A stretch of DNA of 64,000 nucleotides, taken from Lampris incognitus (Eukaryota; Chordata; Actinopteri; Lampriformes; Lampridae). A program made the position numbers and the translations under genes. Shown one piece after another: positions 12,101 through 27,100 of the stretch (the first letter of the stretch is position 1; every line of letters starts with the position of its first letter). The DNA lies in assembly GCF_029633865.1 (NCBI RefSeq), contig NC_079224.1, positions 24,888,395-24,952,394 on the forward strand, written 5' to 3'. The notes under the pieces are model-generated. The model had not been told where the DNA came from and searched no databases. It saw only the letters and a program-made list of their open reading frames with translations.

Positions 12101-15100
12101 GTTTGAAACGCTGCAGTGGGATTGCACTGAGATCGATGGGACTACGGTTGGTGATGTTGACAAAGCGAGCCTCCAGCACAGTGATGGCACATAACACATG
12201 TACCCACCTGCAGGACAGAAAATCCAAACAAGTTCAGGACAAACAACATTGGTGTATCTGATATCACCATGTTGGCATTGTTCCTACTACATCATAATTA
12301 ATGCTGCTCCAGAACCGGTTAGCCATTGGTTAGGTTAAGGATAGGGTTAGGTTGAGGTTATGTTAGATAAGCTTTGGTATTTTTCTGGTCTTTTTCCCCA
12401 TGTCACAAAGGCACGACATCACAAAAATGTGGTTGTTCTGTTGCAGTGATGGTCCTGGAGCAACATTAATTATGCTGTTGTGGGAACAACACCAACATGG
12501 CTATATCAGATTGTGCAAGAACACTGATGTGTCTGAGCATGTATCCATATAAAATCCTCTTAATCTATTTTAAAAATTTCTGGTTGTCCGGCAAATATCA
12601 ATGCACTTTTGACTTTTATCCAATCATTTCTGCCACATCCTCATGGACATCAAAAGGCCAAATTCACGCCAGTCAGTATGGTGAGATACTTTATTTCCCT
12701 TGAAATCCATGCACTTGCAAATTCATGTCTCCTGTAACCTACAATCCTCACAATACATGTAAAGACACAATATAAGGCTGAAATTCTAAACTATTTCCCC
12801 TATGGTTTGTTGTTGTCCCCTGTATCCATCCATCCATCTATCCTCCAGGTGGTAAAAGTACTTCTACCATATTTGCCCATTCCACACTCTTGTAAATGTT
12901 AAGGTTTAATCACCTTGTCATCAAATGAGAGGGACAGAACTTTACAAAATGCAAGAACCCACCTCTGGGTTCCTTATCACAGCGGATATGAACTGCAAAA
13001 CTGTGCTGTAAACGCTATATTGATAAATATGCATCTTATGCCAACATCTTTATGAACACATTAGCACAAAGTTGCTCACCCATACCTGAAAGCTGAGCAA
13101 CCTAGCTTAAAAAAGGTAGAAACACAAATTGATGGCTAATGTGCTTGTGGGGGAGACCAGCCTCAAATTCATCAATTCCCATACAGTATAATAACTCTAC
13201 ATTCTTTGTTAGCCATCTAATCAGTGGTGACAAGCTCCCCTGCTACAGTCGTAAGTTGGGGCAAGTGAGATGCTTGACTGATAAGGAAGCGGTTGCGCGT
13301 CTGTTTAGAGGCATTTCCTGTTATTTAAACTTACATTTACTTAGCATTTCTCATGGTCAACAGAACGGATCAGATCACAGGTTGACTGGTACCTCTTCAT
13401 CAAAAATTGTGTGCCTGTGGGCAGGGTGAATTTAGCACAGGAAACCTAATGTACTACATTTTTTCTAAGTGATAGCACTCAAGCTGGCACACACCCTGAG
13501 GCTGATGCTAAAAGAATGGGGAGGGTATGAGTGCACAACTGCAGTGTAATATTCATAATATGACATGCTATGTGTGAGGCTACACTGGAGTTACCCAATA
13601 TCCTTCCTTTCAAGTTTATCATGTTTTTACAATCTTAAACTCATGAGTAAGCACTTGATATAGTTCCAACAGAAGAGAAAAATTGCCATTTTATCATTAA
13701 AACAAAGCACCAGTCTGTAAATCGAAAGAATTCTTTACTGGAACTACTTACTTGTCATTGTTGGCTCTGTGCAGAGCGCCACCTCTCAGAGAACACAGAC
13801 AGCAGTCCTGAAGAAAGAGACAAAACATGTCTGATTCTATATACTTGATGGTTTTGAGTTAACTGGCTCCTGGATTAAAAAAAAAATTTGTTTTTTAATA
13901 TATTGGATATATGTGTTTTGTAGTTTGGATATATGTGTTCTTGTAGTTTGGGTATGTGTTTTTGTCTTTGTGTTGCACTGCTGTGGGAATTATATTTTGT
14001 TTCATTTCATGTGCGCAGGTGCACGGAATGAAATGACAAATACATGTTCCTGATTCCTGCATTTATGCCAGCACCCTAGCTCAGGTGTGTCTGATACATG
14101 AACCAAACACATGGGTGTATGAGGTGTGGTGTGCTTTCAATACATTTGTACTGAAAAATTATTTCACCATTTGTGCCAGTTACCCCCCCCCCACCAATAA
14201 AAGACTGACTTTGACTTCTAATTTGACTTAATGGTTAGGTTTTAACGACTTAATTTATAGAGGCTGGATTGATGGTGAGCTGGGGTCAATGCAATTTTCA
14301 GCCATATTTACTAAATAAAACCCAGCATTCAGAGTGAAACGTCACCAAAAAAAAAAGCCAATGTGATCGAACTGTATCAATGTGCAAACAGTCACAGCAG
14401 CACAAAATGGAATAAATTAGCATAAAGAACAAATAAAATAACTAAACTGATGATCAGAATCATGTTTATTGGCCATGTAGGTTTGCACTACATGGAATTT
14501 GACTATGGTTTCGTGGCTCTCTCGGGGTACTTAACATAGAACAACACAATAACAACAACACAACTATTAGTCTTATCAATAGCCTCCAAATGTGGCAGAT
14601 TCTTACTACCAAGGTGCAAAAAAACAAGAACAAAAGCAACAGCATTATCTGATTTAAAGCCAGTAGAAATATCTACAGTTTGGATTAAGGAGGTAGCACT
14701 TTTATGACTGCAGATAAAATGTCAAGCAGATGACCCCAGATCCTTCAAGGAATACCAAAATATCATATGCTCGCCTTCATTACTTTGACTGTTTTGAATT
14801 AAAACCTTGTTTCTACAGCTCATATGTAATGAAAGTGACAACAGGCACTAAAAACCAAAATAGCATAAAATTAAAGTTAACAGGTGCCTGACAAAATACG
14901 AATATTACATATTTACACTTTTCACACATTTAGTGCAATGATTCCCCCTAGTGGTTGAAGGGGTTCATGCCAAACTGGACTCAAATCAAAGGTAAGGGAG
15001 CTTTTTAACCATAAAACAATTGGGATAAACTAAACATGAAACCAATGTGTAAAGAAACTCCTACATTTGCAAATGCATTTTGCACCTTGGGGGTAAGACA

Positions 15101-18100
15101 GGGACAGATCAACACTACATAAAATATGATTAATCCTGGGCATTGTCCCTTTAAATCCAAAACAAGGTATTATCTAACAGTTTGTTCTCCTTCATAGGCA
15201 AGAAATTAACATACCTCATTGTCTGAAAATAAGGATGTATGTAATTAATAAATAAATAACTGCTAACACAAAATTCCCTCTTTATTCCATTGCAAAATTC
15301 AGGAGGAATTTAAGCTTCCTATATATGACCCCTGCTTTCAAATGTTAACATGTTGAGGTTCAAAAATGATGAGGCCGTGAAAAGTGGAACACTTTTATAT
15401 TAAAACCTGAAACTACATGTATTAAATGTTTGTTAATCTGTATTTCACATACAGCTAAAGTCTGCTGTTGGTTGCATCTGCATTCCTGAATCCCCTGGAG
15501 CCAAAGAGCAAGTGTTTGGTTTCACTGAAGTGTAACAAAGGGATTTTTTCTGCAGCCTCAAGCTGCATATTCATCATGGTGTGATGATGTCAGTGCAGAG
15601 AGAAAGTAAAACCTGGTATTTGTGTGGTGTACCATAGTTTCAGTCTTGAGTCTAAGCACAAAAGCTGGTACCAGCCTCAAAATAGTGTGTGTGCGTGTAT
15701 AACTATAAATAATGCCATTTCCTATGAAAATACACTGTGGTGGGGGATTAGAAGTCATTACGTTGAACACTGGTGTAAGCTGCAGATCAGAATTAATGAT
15801 ACTATGATCTCTGTGTGTGGGCTACTTATGGTTGAGTTTCTGTGCTTTCTAACATGGTCAGTGATACAAACCTTTATGTAATATTCGAACAGTCAATAAG
15901 GCTGGGTACCCTGGAATAGATCTTTTACAAAAGTGCCACTTGACATCAGAGAGACCGAGATCTATTATTGTAGCATTGATGCAACAGTGAAGTTGCCCTC
16001 ACTGCAAGGACACAATCACTCATTTGTAAGTTTGTTAGGCGACTGTGTGACAATATACAGTGGTGCTTGAAAAGTTTGTGAACCCTTTAGAATTTATTTC
16101 TGCATAAATATGACCTCAAATATCATCAGCTTTTCACACAAGCCCTAAAAGTAGATAAAGAGAACCCAATTAAACAAATGAGACAAAAATATTATACTTG
16201 GTCATTTATTTATTGAGGAAAATGATCCAATATTACATATCTGTGAGTGGCAAAAGTATGTGAACCTTTGCTTTCAGTATCTGGTGTGACCCCCCCCCCC
16301 GTCTCATTTGTTTGATCGGGTTCTTTTTATCTACTTTTAGGACTTGTGTGAAAATCTGATGATGTTTTAGGTCATATTTATGCAGAAAATTCTAAAGGGT
16401 TCACAAACTTTCAAGCACCACTGTACAAACATTTGTGCAATAATATTGGCTATGTCGTGTACCTGTCCAAGTTCCATTTCCTTTGATAAGTCCCATCTTA
16501 TCAACTCACCTCACTGGTGGCGTCAGCCTTGCAACGGGCACACAGCCAGTTTTCTAGCTCCGTCTCATCTCCAGACACACCATAGCAGCCTGAAAAGGAA
16601 GAAAACCCCAGACATGTTCTCGTCTATCTCTAAAAGGTCAGACTGTCTCTGATTACAGCTTTAATCATTAATCACATCCAGTATTTGGGCGGTAGCTTAA
16701 CAGAATAGAATGTCTGTAGGAATATATTATATAGATACGCAGTAAGTTAAGCCTGAGTGCAACCATACTGCCAGCATTTCTCATAGGAAGAAGCGGAATG
16801 GCTGAATATTTTGTTGAATGACATTCAAAAAAATGTATTTTGGCATGTCACGATTGATGGCCAGCCATGCACTGTTGCTAAACAGATGCTATGGTTGAAA
16901 ATTAAATACATTATTTCTATCTAATTCAACATCTGCCATGTTTAATGGAAACCAAATATATCATTGGGTTGTTCAATCAGCTAGGTAAAAATAAACTCAA
17001 TATCTAATTTTAATACTGCTGAAAATGATGTTCTTCAGCAAACCGTTAAAACCTTTAATGTCTTTTTAGGTCCTTAAGGTCCTTATTCAATAACTGTTCC
17101 AATAGTCATTTATCCATATACAGCCCTACTCTTCTGATATACAAGTTTCACTAGTAGTCAGAAAACAGCTGCAGGTTATGATATGGAGGAAAGCATTAAC
17201 CTTTGGGAATTAGACATCTTAGCACTAGCTGATTATTACTTTGTTTTTATTATTTTACCCAGATGTATAATACACATCAGTCCATTTTAATCAGAGAGCC
17301 TTACTAGTGTGCACACGGACGCAGCACTGGGAGCAGCTGACCAGTCGGCTGGTTCCGTCCTCTGCTTGTCGTGGATTGGATAGCTGTCCCTCCCCACTCT
17401 CACTAGTCTTGTTGGTGTGGGTATTGAAACACACCTCAGGGATGAGCGGTTTGGACCACTGTCTGCCCTGACGAAAGCTCACCAGGGTCCCGCTGGAGCT
17501 GCCACTGCTTGACTCCGACTTGTGACATTTTTTTCCCCCCGTGTTGTTCAAAAGAAAGAGAAGAGGAGAGGGCTGAATTTTAACTTCTAACAACATTACA
17601 AATGACTAAGGCTGCAAAAAAAAGATTATTTTCATCTAATTTCATCATTCATCAATCTATTGATTATTTTTTTCAATTAATCATAGTCTATGGAATATTA
17701 AAAATCTCAGATGTCCATCAAATGTTCCCAGAGCCCAAAGTGATTTCTTCAAACTGTTAACCTAGTCAGACCAGCAGCCAAAATCCACCGAAAAGTACTA
17801 ATTTTATGTTGCAACTAGTTTCTCTTATATGAATGGGAGAAAGGCAAGTAAAACTTGGCATTTGTGAAGTTGAAACCAGTGTATGTTTGGCATTTTTACT
17901 TGATTATAGACTGATTGACTTGACTAATAACGATTACCAAATGTCTTTGTGCATGCTCAATAATCCAGGTAAGAATATCAAAGAAAGTTGAATCAGTTCA
18001 TCTGGATATAACGTCTTTGACAGATCCCTTTCATCACTCATCTAAGTGACCTCTTCTGTCTAAACTGACTGCAGGTATCCCCAACCTTAAACAATATAGT

Positions 18101-21100
18101 GGCATAACGACCGAAACCAACGGCCAATTTCATATGCAAATATGGGTGTGACCATTAACTAGAGTTTCAATGGACGTGTGTACTAGTCACACAGGATTTC
18201 ATGTTTGCAATCACAGCATTGTAAGATGGCAAAAACTTTACTCTTAGCCACCCAGTTTAGGGATGGTCGTTCCCTCTTCACATAGATGGCCTCTTTGACT
18301 CCCCGTTCAAACCAGCGTTCCACCCTGTCAAGGATGTGCACATCCTCATCCTTTAAAGAATGGCCACTGGCTTGTAGATGGGTGTAGACAGCGGAGTCTT
18401 GGCCTGACGCGTTAGGGCCCAGACATACCAAACTGACATCAGAGAACTAGCGGCGACGAAGGCCGACTGTTGCGTCGCCTCATGTCGCCTGCGTCTGAGC
18501 CAAAACGTAGCACTTGAACACACCACAAAGACTACAGCCAATGGCCAACTAGCATGTATGTTCTGTGCCTGTGTGGGAGAAAATAATTCTCCATACCAGC
18601 AGGTGGCAGTAGTCTGTATATTCATCATTCAAAATGTGAAACCGGAAGACCCAGGACTGCGGATATACAAATCGTAAACAAAGCAGCGTTTGCTTACCAT
18701 TTTCACTCAACTCTTGCTCACTACAGACAGTGTTGTAATATAGCTACTTCTAATTGAGAATACATCTGATAAAAAGTTGCAAATGGCTCTGGCATTGTCA
18801 GCCTGCGGTCTTTTGGTTGTGAAAGAAGAAAGGAAGAGGAGGAGGTGAAAAATAAAGAGAAATCGCACTAAATGGGTGAAATCATGGATACTACAGCAAC
18901 AGGTTCAAGGGGCTTTCCCAAACCTGTGTTGAGAGCTGGAGATAAATGAAACCTCCGATTTTAAAAATTTAGCTCGGCTCTTTCCTGCTCAGTTCCAACA
19001 TGTTGCTTCAATTAACTTTAAATAAACTTTCTAGTAGCTTATAAATATTAGCTTCTTGAAATGTTCAGGTGAGATGAAGGTGAAAAATGAGATGAGCCTT
19101 CTGTGTGGCCTCTTGACTTCGTTTGCTTGCTTTCGTAACTTCCATTTCTCTTCTCATGCACTGATTCGCTATGACCAGCCAATCAGAGTGATCTCTCTCA
19201 CTGATGGGCTCTGCCGCTGATTCAATATGCTGAATCGACCGAAAAGCTGCCGACAGGGGTCTGACTAGTGCCAACAGTGCGGGACACACCACAAAAAGTA
19301 GGGCCACAGACGCTCACCGACAGCCCGACATTGGTCGAGGGCCGTCGGTCTGGTGTGCCATCCTCTTGGCCAGTGTCTGTTTAGTTTCCCCAATGTACAA
19401 GTCACTATTTCCGTGGCACGACACAGGAGGTTGATGTGAAAAATGAAAGGTTAGTCTTCTTAGACTGTGAACTTGTAATTGGTGATTAGGGACATTTGAT
19501 TGTTGATGTTTACCATAAACCAACATATACTGATCAGTACTTAAGGTTTGACTCTCATCATCCACTGGAGCACAAACTAGGAGTCATCAAGACACTGTAC
19601 CACTGAGCTGACAATGTCCCCACTGACACAGCGGCCATGGAAGGGGAGAAATCTCACATTAAAGAGGCCCTGGTTAAATGTAGTTATCCTAACTGGGCAT
19701 TTATCAAAACCAGGAAGACGCCCAAACAGTGCACCAGCCAATCGAAGAGAAGAGAAGGACAACAGCTGCCTAAGCGTAGACCAGTGGTGATTCTGTATGC
19801 GGCGGGAGTGTCGGAAAAGTTAAAGAGGAGTATTTTCCAAACAGTGTGTCTCAATTGCTTTCAAACCCCAAAAATTGGTCGACCCCAAGGATCGGGTCCC
19901 CCAGCACAAAGAGAGCAATATAGTGTACGTGGTTAAGTGCCAGGAGGATTGCCGTTACTTATACAGTGGGGAAACTAAACAGACGCTGGCCAAGAGAATG
20001 GCACAACACAGTTAATATGTCAGGCCAGGACTCTGCAGTCTACACCCATCTATAGGCCAGTGGCCACTCTTTCAAGGATGAGGATGTGCACATCCTTGAT
20101 AGGGAGGAATGCTGGTTTGAACAGGGAGTCAAAGAGGCCATCTAAGGGGGGTGTCCGGGTAGCACAGCAGTCTATTCCATTGCCTACCAACACAGGGATC
20201 GCCAGTTCGAATCCCCGTGTTACCTCCGGCTTGGTTGGGCGTCCCTACAGACACAACTGGCAGTTTCTGTGGGTGGGAAGCCGGATGTGGGTATGGGTCC
20301 TGGTCGCCGTACTAGCGCCACCTCTGGTCGGTCGGGCCGCCTGTTCGAGGGGGGTGGGGGCTGGGGAAAATAGCATGATCCTCCCACACGGTAGGTCCCC
20401 CTTGCAAAACTCCTCACTGTCAGGTGAAAAGAAGCAGCTGGCAACTCCACATGTATCAGAGGAGGCATGTGGTAGTCTGCAGCCCGCCCCAGTTTGGCAG
20501 AGGGGATGAAGCAGCGACTGGGATGGCTTGGAAGAGTGGGGTAATTGGCCGGATACAATTGGGGAGAAAAGGGGGGGAAACCCAACCCAACCCTAAAAAA
20601 AAAACAAAAAAAACAAGAGGCCATCTATGAAGAGGGAATGACCATCCCTGAACTGTAATTTGGCTTGGAAAGAAGCTGTGGCTGGTTTACTTTTTCATCT
20701 GCAGCCACCTTGGCTAATACAGCTAAACAGTTAATTTCGTAGGCTTTAGGCCTGTAAGAATATCTATTACTATCTAATGCTTTCACATTTATGTAAATTG
20801 GCCAGCAATGGAAAACAACGGCAAATTGCAATTCATTTATTTAACAGCCAGGCTTCAATTACCCTATCAAACCATAAATTCAAAGTCAACATAAACAAGA
20901 AAAATCTATTAAAAAGTTAACATATTTACATGACGGATTTTAGAGCAACAGCGCAATAAATTCTAGAAATTGCTGTCGGGATGCGTGAGACGTGAATAAA
21001 TGTTCAAGTTAATGGACCTATGCAGATATTCATAGATAGAAGTTACATCACTGCATCCCGTCTAAAAAATTGGAAACTTTGAGTGGCCGGATGGAGTGGC

Positions 21101-24100
21101 GGTCTATTCCGTTGCCTACCAACATGGTGATCACCAGTTCGAATCCCTGTGTTACCTCTGGCTTGGTCAGGTGTCCCTACAGACACAATTGGTATGTCTG
21201 TGAGTGGGGAGCCGGATGTGGGTATGTTTCCTGGTCACTACACTAGCGCCTCCCCTGGTCGGTCGGGCGCCTGTTTGGGGTGGGTAGCATGATCCTCCCA
21301 CATGCTACGTCCCCCTGGCGAAACTCCTTTCTGTCAGGTGAAAAGAAGTAGCTGGCGACTCCACGTGTATCAGAGGAGGCATGTGGTAGTCTGCAGCCCT
21401 CCCCGGATTAGCAAAGGGATTGGAGCAGCGACCGGGATGGCCCGGAAGAGTGGGGTAATTGGCCAAGTACAATTGGGGAGAAAAATGGGGGGGGTCCACA
21501 AAAAAAAATGCCCATGATGATGCTTATCTACCGACAAAAGTGCCTACGATGGGCATGTGAGCATCAGTACTGGACCACGGAGCAATGGAAGAGGGTGGCC
21601 TGGTCTGATGAATCACATTTTCTTTTACATCATGTGGAAGGCCGGGTGCATGTGCATCATTTACCTGGGGGAAGAGATTGCACCAGGATGCACTACGGGA
21701 AGAAGGCAAGCTGGCAGAGGCAGAGTGATGCTCTGGGCAATGTTCTGTTGGGAAAGCTCTTGTCCTGGCATTCATGATACTTTGACATGTACCACCTACT
21801 TAAACATTGTTGCAGACCAAGTACACCCCTTTATGGCAACCGTATTCCCTGATGGCAGTGGCCTCAGGTGGTTTTAATGTTTTGGCTGATCGGTGTGTGC
21901 ATTTTTTTTTAAAAATAAAAATGCAATTACTCTATGTGTTGAATGAATATTGACGTCCAAATCGAATACTCATGCCCATCCCTGGTTTGTATGCAGGTTT
22001 TCATCTCAACTCAAATTTAACCAGCTGATTTCACCAATCGACGGGTTGAAAGTGAAATTATTTAAATCAGCTGGCGTGATTTTGGGTTAGACACATGGCC
22101 TTCCATGGCACATGATTTGAGGACCAATAACAGCCATCAAAAGGGGCGAAACAGATACGGGAAACTGAGGAACCACATTAAATAAATAGCTTGGTAAAAT
22201 ACAATTAACAGATATTAAGTCTTAGTCAGTGACATTCAATTAGCAAGAAAACACTAAATAATCCAAAAACAGGGTTAGGCAATCCTGTGGTTCCCCACCT
22301 GGTGGTATGTGTGGAAGACCAGGCAGATGGAGCAGTAGGGGGCCTGCTGGCCCATGTGTCGGTTGTATTCCATCTCTGCCTGGGGGTTGAAGGGCCGACA
22401 CTGCCACAATTGGGTAAGGGGCTTGGCCCACTCCTCCTTCTCTTCCAATTCAAACTCTGCCTCCACACATGTGTCTGCAGACAGGGTGGAGGGATGAAAA
22501 GGTAGAGAAGGAGGGGTGGGGGATAGAATTGAAATGGGAAGAGGAACAATTTAAAAAGGTGGGGTGTTGGATAGGATTAGGAGGAGCAGGCAAGGAATTT
22601 TTTGGAATGGTTATGATTATGTCCTATATTTTTACTGTATTTTGTTGTTTTATCTTGACTATGTGCATTATTTTATCCTGTTGTGTAAGGCACATTGTAA
22701 CGTTCAGAAAGGTGTGATGTAAATAAAGTTTATAATTATTATTATGAGAGCAAATAATCATAAAATAAATACAAGGTTAAAATAGGAATGTAGAACAAGA
22801 CCTGACATGAATCAAACAGCCCATGTTAAACCCAACATTTAGTGGCAACACTATTAAAGCACTTAAACTAAAGAGTAGAAACTTTCAAGTAAAATATTTC
22901 TCCAACATACCCTCATCACTGGTGACCTCTCTGATCAGAGGGTGGTGGCGAGGAAGCTTTCGGAGCTGCATCTGCTGCTCTTGCTCATTTGTCACAGATG
23001 TGCAGCAAAACTGCTCTCCTGACCCCTGGTGGACCAAGAAATGTTTAGCAAGAAGGCTACACCAGGAACATGTACCGTACTACAAGTAAGAAACAACATC
23101 TACTGTTATAAATCCTCCCACAGTGAGGCATACTGGCAGCTCTGTACTGGTTTAGATGCATTTCTTGATAAGCATTAGGCTCAACTGCCCCTTTGGGAGG
23201 TCATAAGTAGCTAATCGCAACTTACGTGATGATTTTGATTAATGACGTTCATCTCAAGATGGATTGCTTCCCTTATAGGACTTGTGTCTTGCAAGACGAC
23301 AATACCACTATCCACAAGAGGCAAGTGGTTACTCTGTGATTTGAACAGCACGATAAAGTTTGAGAATTTGTGGAAGATTCTGGAATGGTGTATGAGAAAC
23401 TGTGGTGTGGAATTGTCAGAAAGGTCTTCACCTAAGACCGTTTCGTTAGCAGTGACTAATCAGGACAGAGAGCTCTAGAAGGTTAATATAAGGAAGTCAT
23501 GCAAGAAATGCACCAGTACAGAGCCGCCTACACTGTGGAACTGTGGCTTTAGCCTGAATTTAAAATTAATTTGAATACCCTTCATAATACATTTTTACAT
23601 AGAGAGAGCTTTTCAAGGTACTCAAAGACACTTCATGTAAAATTTCAAAGATTTCTAAAGGATTTCAAAACAAGAATGTGATCAGAAGAACAGGAGGACA
23701 ATGGGTAAAGAAGCAAGAATTGAGTTTTGTTTGCAGAAGTTACAGAAATACCAGTTAATTTGCCTCAATTTGATCAGGACAAATAAGGAAAATGCAGTTA
23801 ATGAGCCATGCTTGCAAGTGAAACAAAAACAAAAACTGCACAAATCCAAAGAATCCTCCAATCGCTAGATGTTTGGCTGATGGCAGTCAACATGCAGCCT
23901 CTGATGGGGTCTGTTCTAACAATGTCTCTGGTATATATGTAACACAAGCAATTTCCGTAAGAAATAATGCTACACCCTAAGAAAACAAAAAAAATAAAAT
24001 AAAATAAAATTAAAAAAAAAAACCAAAAAAAAAAAAAAAAAACCTTACCTTCTGCTTATTGTTATTTTGGGTTGCCACCTCTGTATTTTCAACCTCAGTC

Positions 24101-27100
24101 TTGATTGGAGAAGACTGGCTATTGGCCTCAGCTTTTGACCTCTGACCCTCTTCTTGAGCCTCGACTGGTATGGACACTTTTAGGGGCCATTCCTTCTGCT
24201 CTTCCTGCTGCTGCTTTCCAGGACTGGGTACTTTGATCTGGTTCTGCTCTACTTTGGTAAGAATATTATTGGACTCTGGCTCTGGCCCAGTGCTCTCATG
24301 GTTTGATACCTGGGGCTGTATCCATGTGTGTGTCAGAGCATTGGTCTTCGGCTGGAGATAGCGAGGTTGGTGCTCTCTGGCATAGCTATGCACCTGGAGC
24401 TGTGTGTGAGGCTGCTGTATCTGCTGCTTCTCCAGAGAGTAGCTTTGCACCTGAAGGGCATCTTTTGGGCTCAGAGTCTTATGAAAGAGCAGGCTGGCTA
24501 CCCCCATTTTGCGGGTAGGCTGGACTATGGCTTCAGGCCAAGTGGGTGTCATTGTTGAAAGATGCCCATTTCTGTGCTGGGACTGGGACAAGATGGCAGG
24601 CGCACGGGTCTTGGCGTAATGAGGAGGACGGCTTGTGTTACTGTTGCCTTGAATGAAGCTTTTGTGGAAGGGATCCATCAACATTAGTTTGGTTGGTGTG
24701 ACAACTAACTTTGGTGGTCCTGGAAATAAAATCAGACAGTGTTATTTTTGGAAACTGATTGAGAAAAATATCACACGAAAATGCTGAAGTTACATTCCAT
24801 TCATTTTAATGTTCATACACCAACAAATTTTGAATAACAATTACATGTTTAGGAAACTTCTGGTGGCGTGATGAGTAAGTAGTTAGAAGATTTTAGATTT
24901 TCCAATTTTTAAATAATTCCGATAAAACAATGGCGCTTTTGTAGCTACGTTGCCCATTTTGTTCAGTTGGGAAAAAATCGTTTTGGCAGTGTTTTTTTTA
25001 CTACTGCGTCTTTTTGAGTACTACACTATAACTACACACTATGCTTACTACACGTGTTAAGGGTGCTAACACGATGGCTAACTCCACCGCCTCGGGCAAT
25101 GCTGTTTGTTCCCAGTGCTATTGTATCACTTCGAGATCAAATAAAATCTGAGTTAACATGACTATTTGATCAAATAAAATCTGAGTTAACATCACGGAAA
25201 GAGGACATCTGTGCTTCCCTCCATCATTATCCAAACCGCTTATCCTGCTCTCAAGGTCATGGGATGCTGGAGCCTATCCCAGCAGTCATTGGGTGATAAG
25301 CGGGGAGACACTCTGGACTTCCGTGGACGCTAAAATAGACATTTTGGCAATGTCTCTCAGGTCCGAAATTGCATCCATACAGACAGAACAGCATGGTGAC
25401 TTAGTGTCAGTCAGATTCGATGCTGGGGCTCTGTCTAGCCACATGACAGAATTGGAAATGGGAGCAAATCATTGGTCGGATAAGACTACATCCCTGAAGC
25501 GCAAGCTACAAAGTCTCACTAAACAGGTGGCTTTCCTATCTGATAAGTGTGAAGATTTAGAGGGGAGGTCACACAGGAACAATTTGAGAATTATTGGTCT
25601 ATGTGAAGGCATGGAGGGACCACGTCCAACTAACTTCATTGCTGGCCTGTTCAAAAATGCTTTGCAACAAGAAGAAAGACCACTGCATGACAAGAGCACA
25701 CTGTTCACTGCTGCCGTGTCCCCAAGCTGGAGAGAGGCCACGTCCCTTCACTGTTCGTGTACACTATTTTAGTGTTAAGGAGGACATCATGCAACGTGCA
25801 AGACAAGTGGGTCCACTTCTCTACAATGGCCAAAGATTCCCAGACTACACCGCTGCTGTTGCTAAGAAGAGAGTGGCATTCGACCAGGCCAAGAAACTGG
25901 GGTAAAATGTGGCCTGCTTTTCCCTGCACGATTTAGGATTACACACATTGTCAACCAGTTCAACACCGTGTTCAACACTCCCAAAGAAGCAATATCATTT
26001 ACACTAGAACGACCGGGATTTCACTCCTATCTAAAACAACCATGGGCGGTCAACATGACAGCCGGTTTTTAAACTCTATATTCCGTCAAGATAAATACCC
26101 AGTTGAGATATTAATGCATTGTACATGTTAGTATGTCTGTTAGGAAATGACTGACACCAGAATTAACATTTTATCAACTATAATACTATTTTTAAACAAT
26201 TTAAACTTCAGAGAGACATGGTAAAACTTGAACAGCAAAATCGAAAAAGTGAAAATATTACCTGAAAAACAAAACGGAAAACACTTATTGTTACAGGCCT
26301 ATAAAATGTGAAATGTAAAAAAGAACTGAAAATACACTCACTGGCCACTTTATTAGGTACACCTTGCTAGTACCAGGTTGGACCCCCCTTTGCCTTCAGA
26401 ACTGCCTTAATCCTTCGTGGCATAGATTCAACAAGGTACTGGAAACATTCCTCAGAGAGTTTGGTCCATATTGACATGATAGCATCACGCAGTTGCTGCA
26501 GATTTGTCGGCTGCACATCCATGATGCGAATCTCCCGGTCCACCACATCTCAAAGGTGCTCTATTGGATTGAGATCTGGTGACTGTGGAGGCCATGAGTA
26601 CAGTGAACTCATTGTCATGTTCAAGAAACCAGTCTGAGATGATTCGAGCTTTATGACATGGCGTGTTATCCTGCTGGAAGTAGCCATCAAAAGATGGGAA
26701 CACTGTGGTCATAAAGGGATGGACATGGTCAGCAACAATACTCAGGTAGGCTGTGGCGTTGACACGATGCTCAATTGGTACTAAGGGGCCCAAAGTGTGC
26801 CTAGAAAATATCCCCCACACCATTACACCACCACCACCAGCCTGAACCGTTGATACAAGGCAGGATGGATCCATGCTTTCATGTTGTTGACGCCAAATTC
26901 TGACCCTACCATCCGAATGTCGCAGCAGAAATCGAGACTCATCAGACCAGGCAACGTTTTTCCAATCTTCTGTTGTCCAATTTTGTTGAGCCTGTGCGAA
27001 TTGTAGCCTCAGTTTCCTGTTCTTAGCTGACAGGAGTGGCACCCGGTGTGGTCTTCTGCTGCTGTAGCCCATCTGCCTCAAGGTTCGACATGTTGTGCAT

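Noticed and set aside
12310-12360. interstitial telomere repeat
   Set aside because: A few GGTTAGG-like words occur, but without a regular TTAGGG array; they lie in the centre of a MITE.
13139-13429. additional kdm4a exon or nested gene
   Set aside because: Plus-strand frame without similarity; the adjoining kdm4a exons already join in phase without it.
20220-20630. open frames of 134-149 codons
   Set aside because: They lie in the SINE body in several frames; non-coding.
24010-24048. extension of the large kdm4a exon past 24,049
   Set aside because: The frame continues only into a poly-Phe run encoded by the A/T tract; a good donor (AAG/gtaagg) ends the exon at 24,049.
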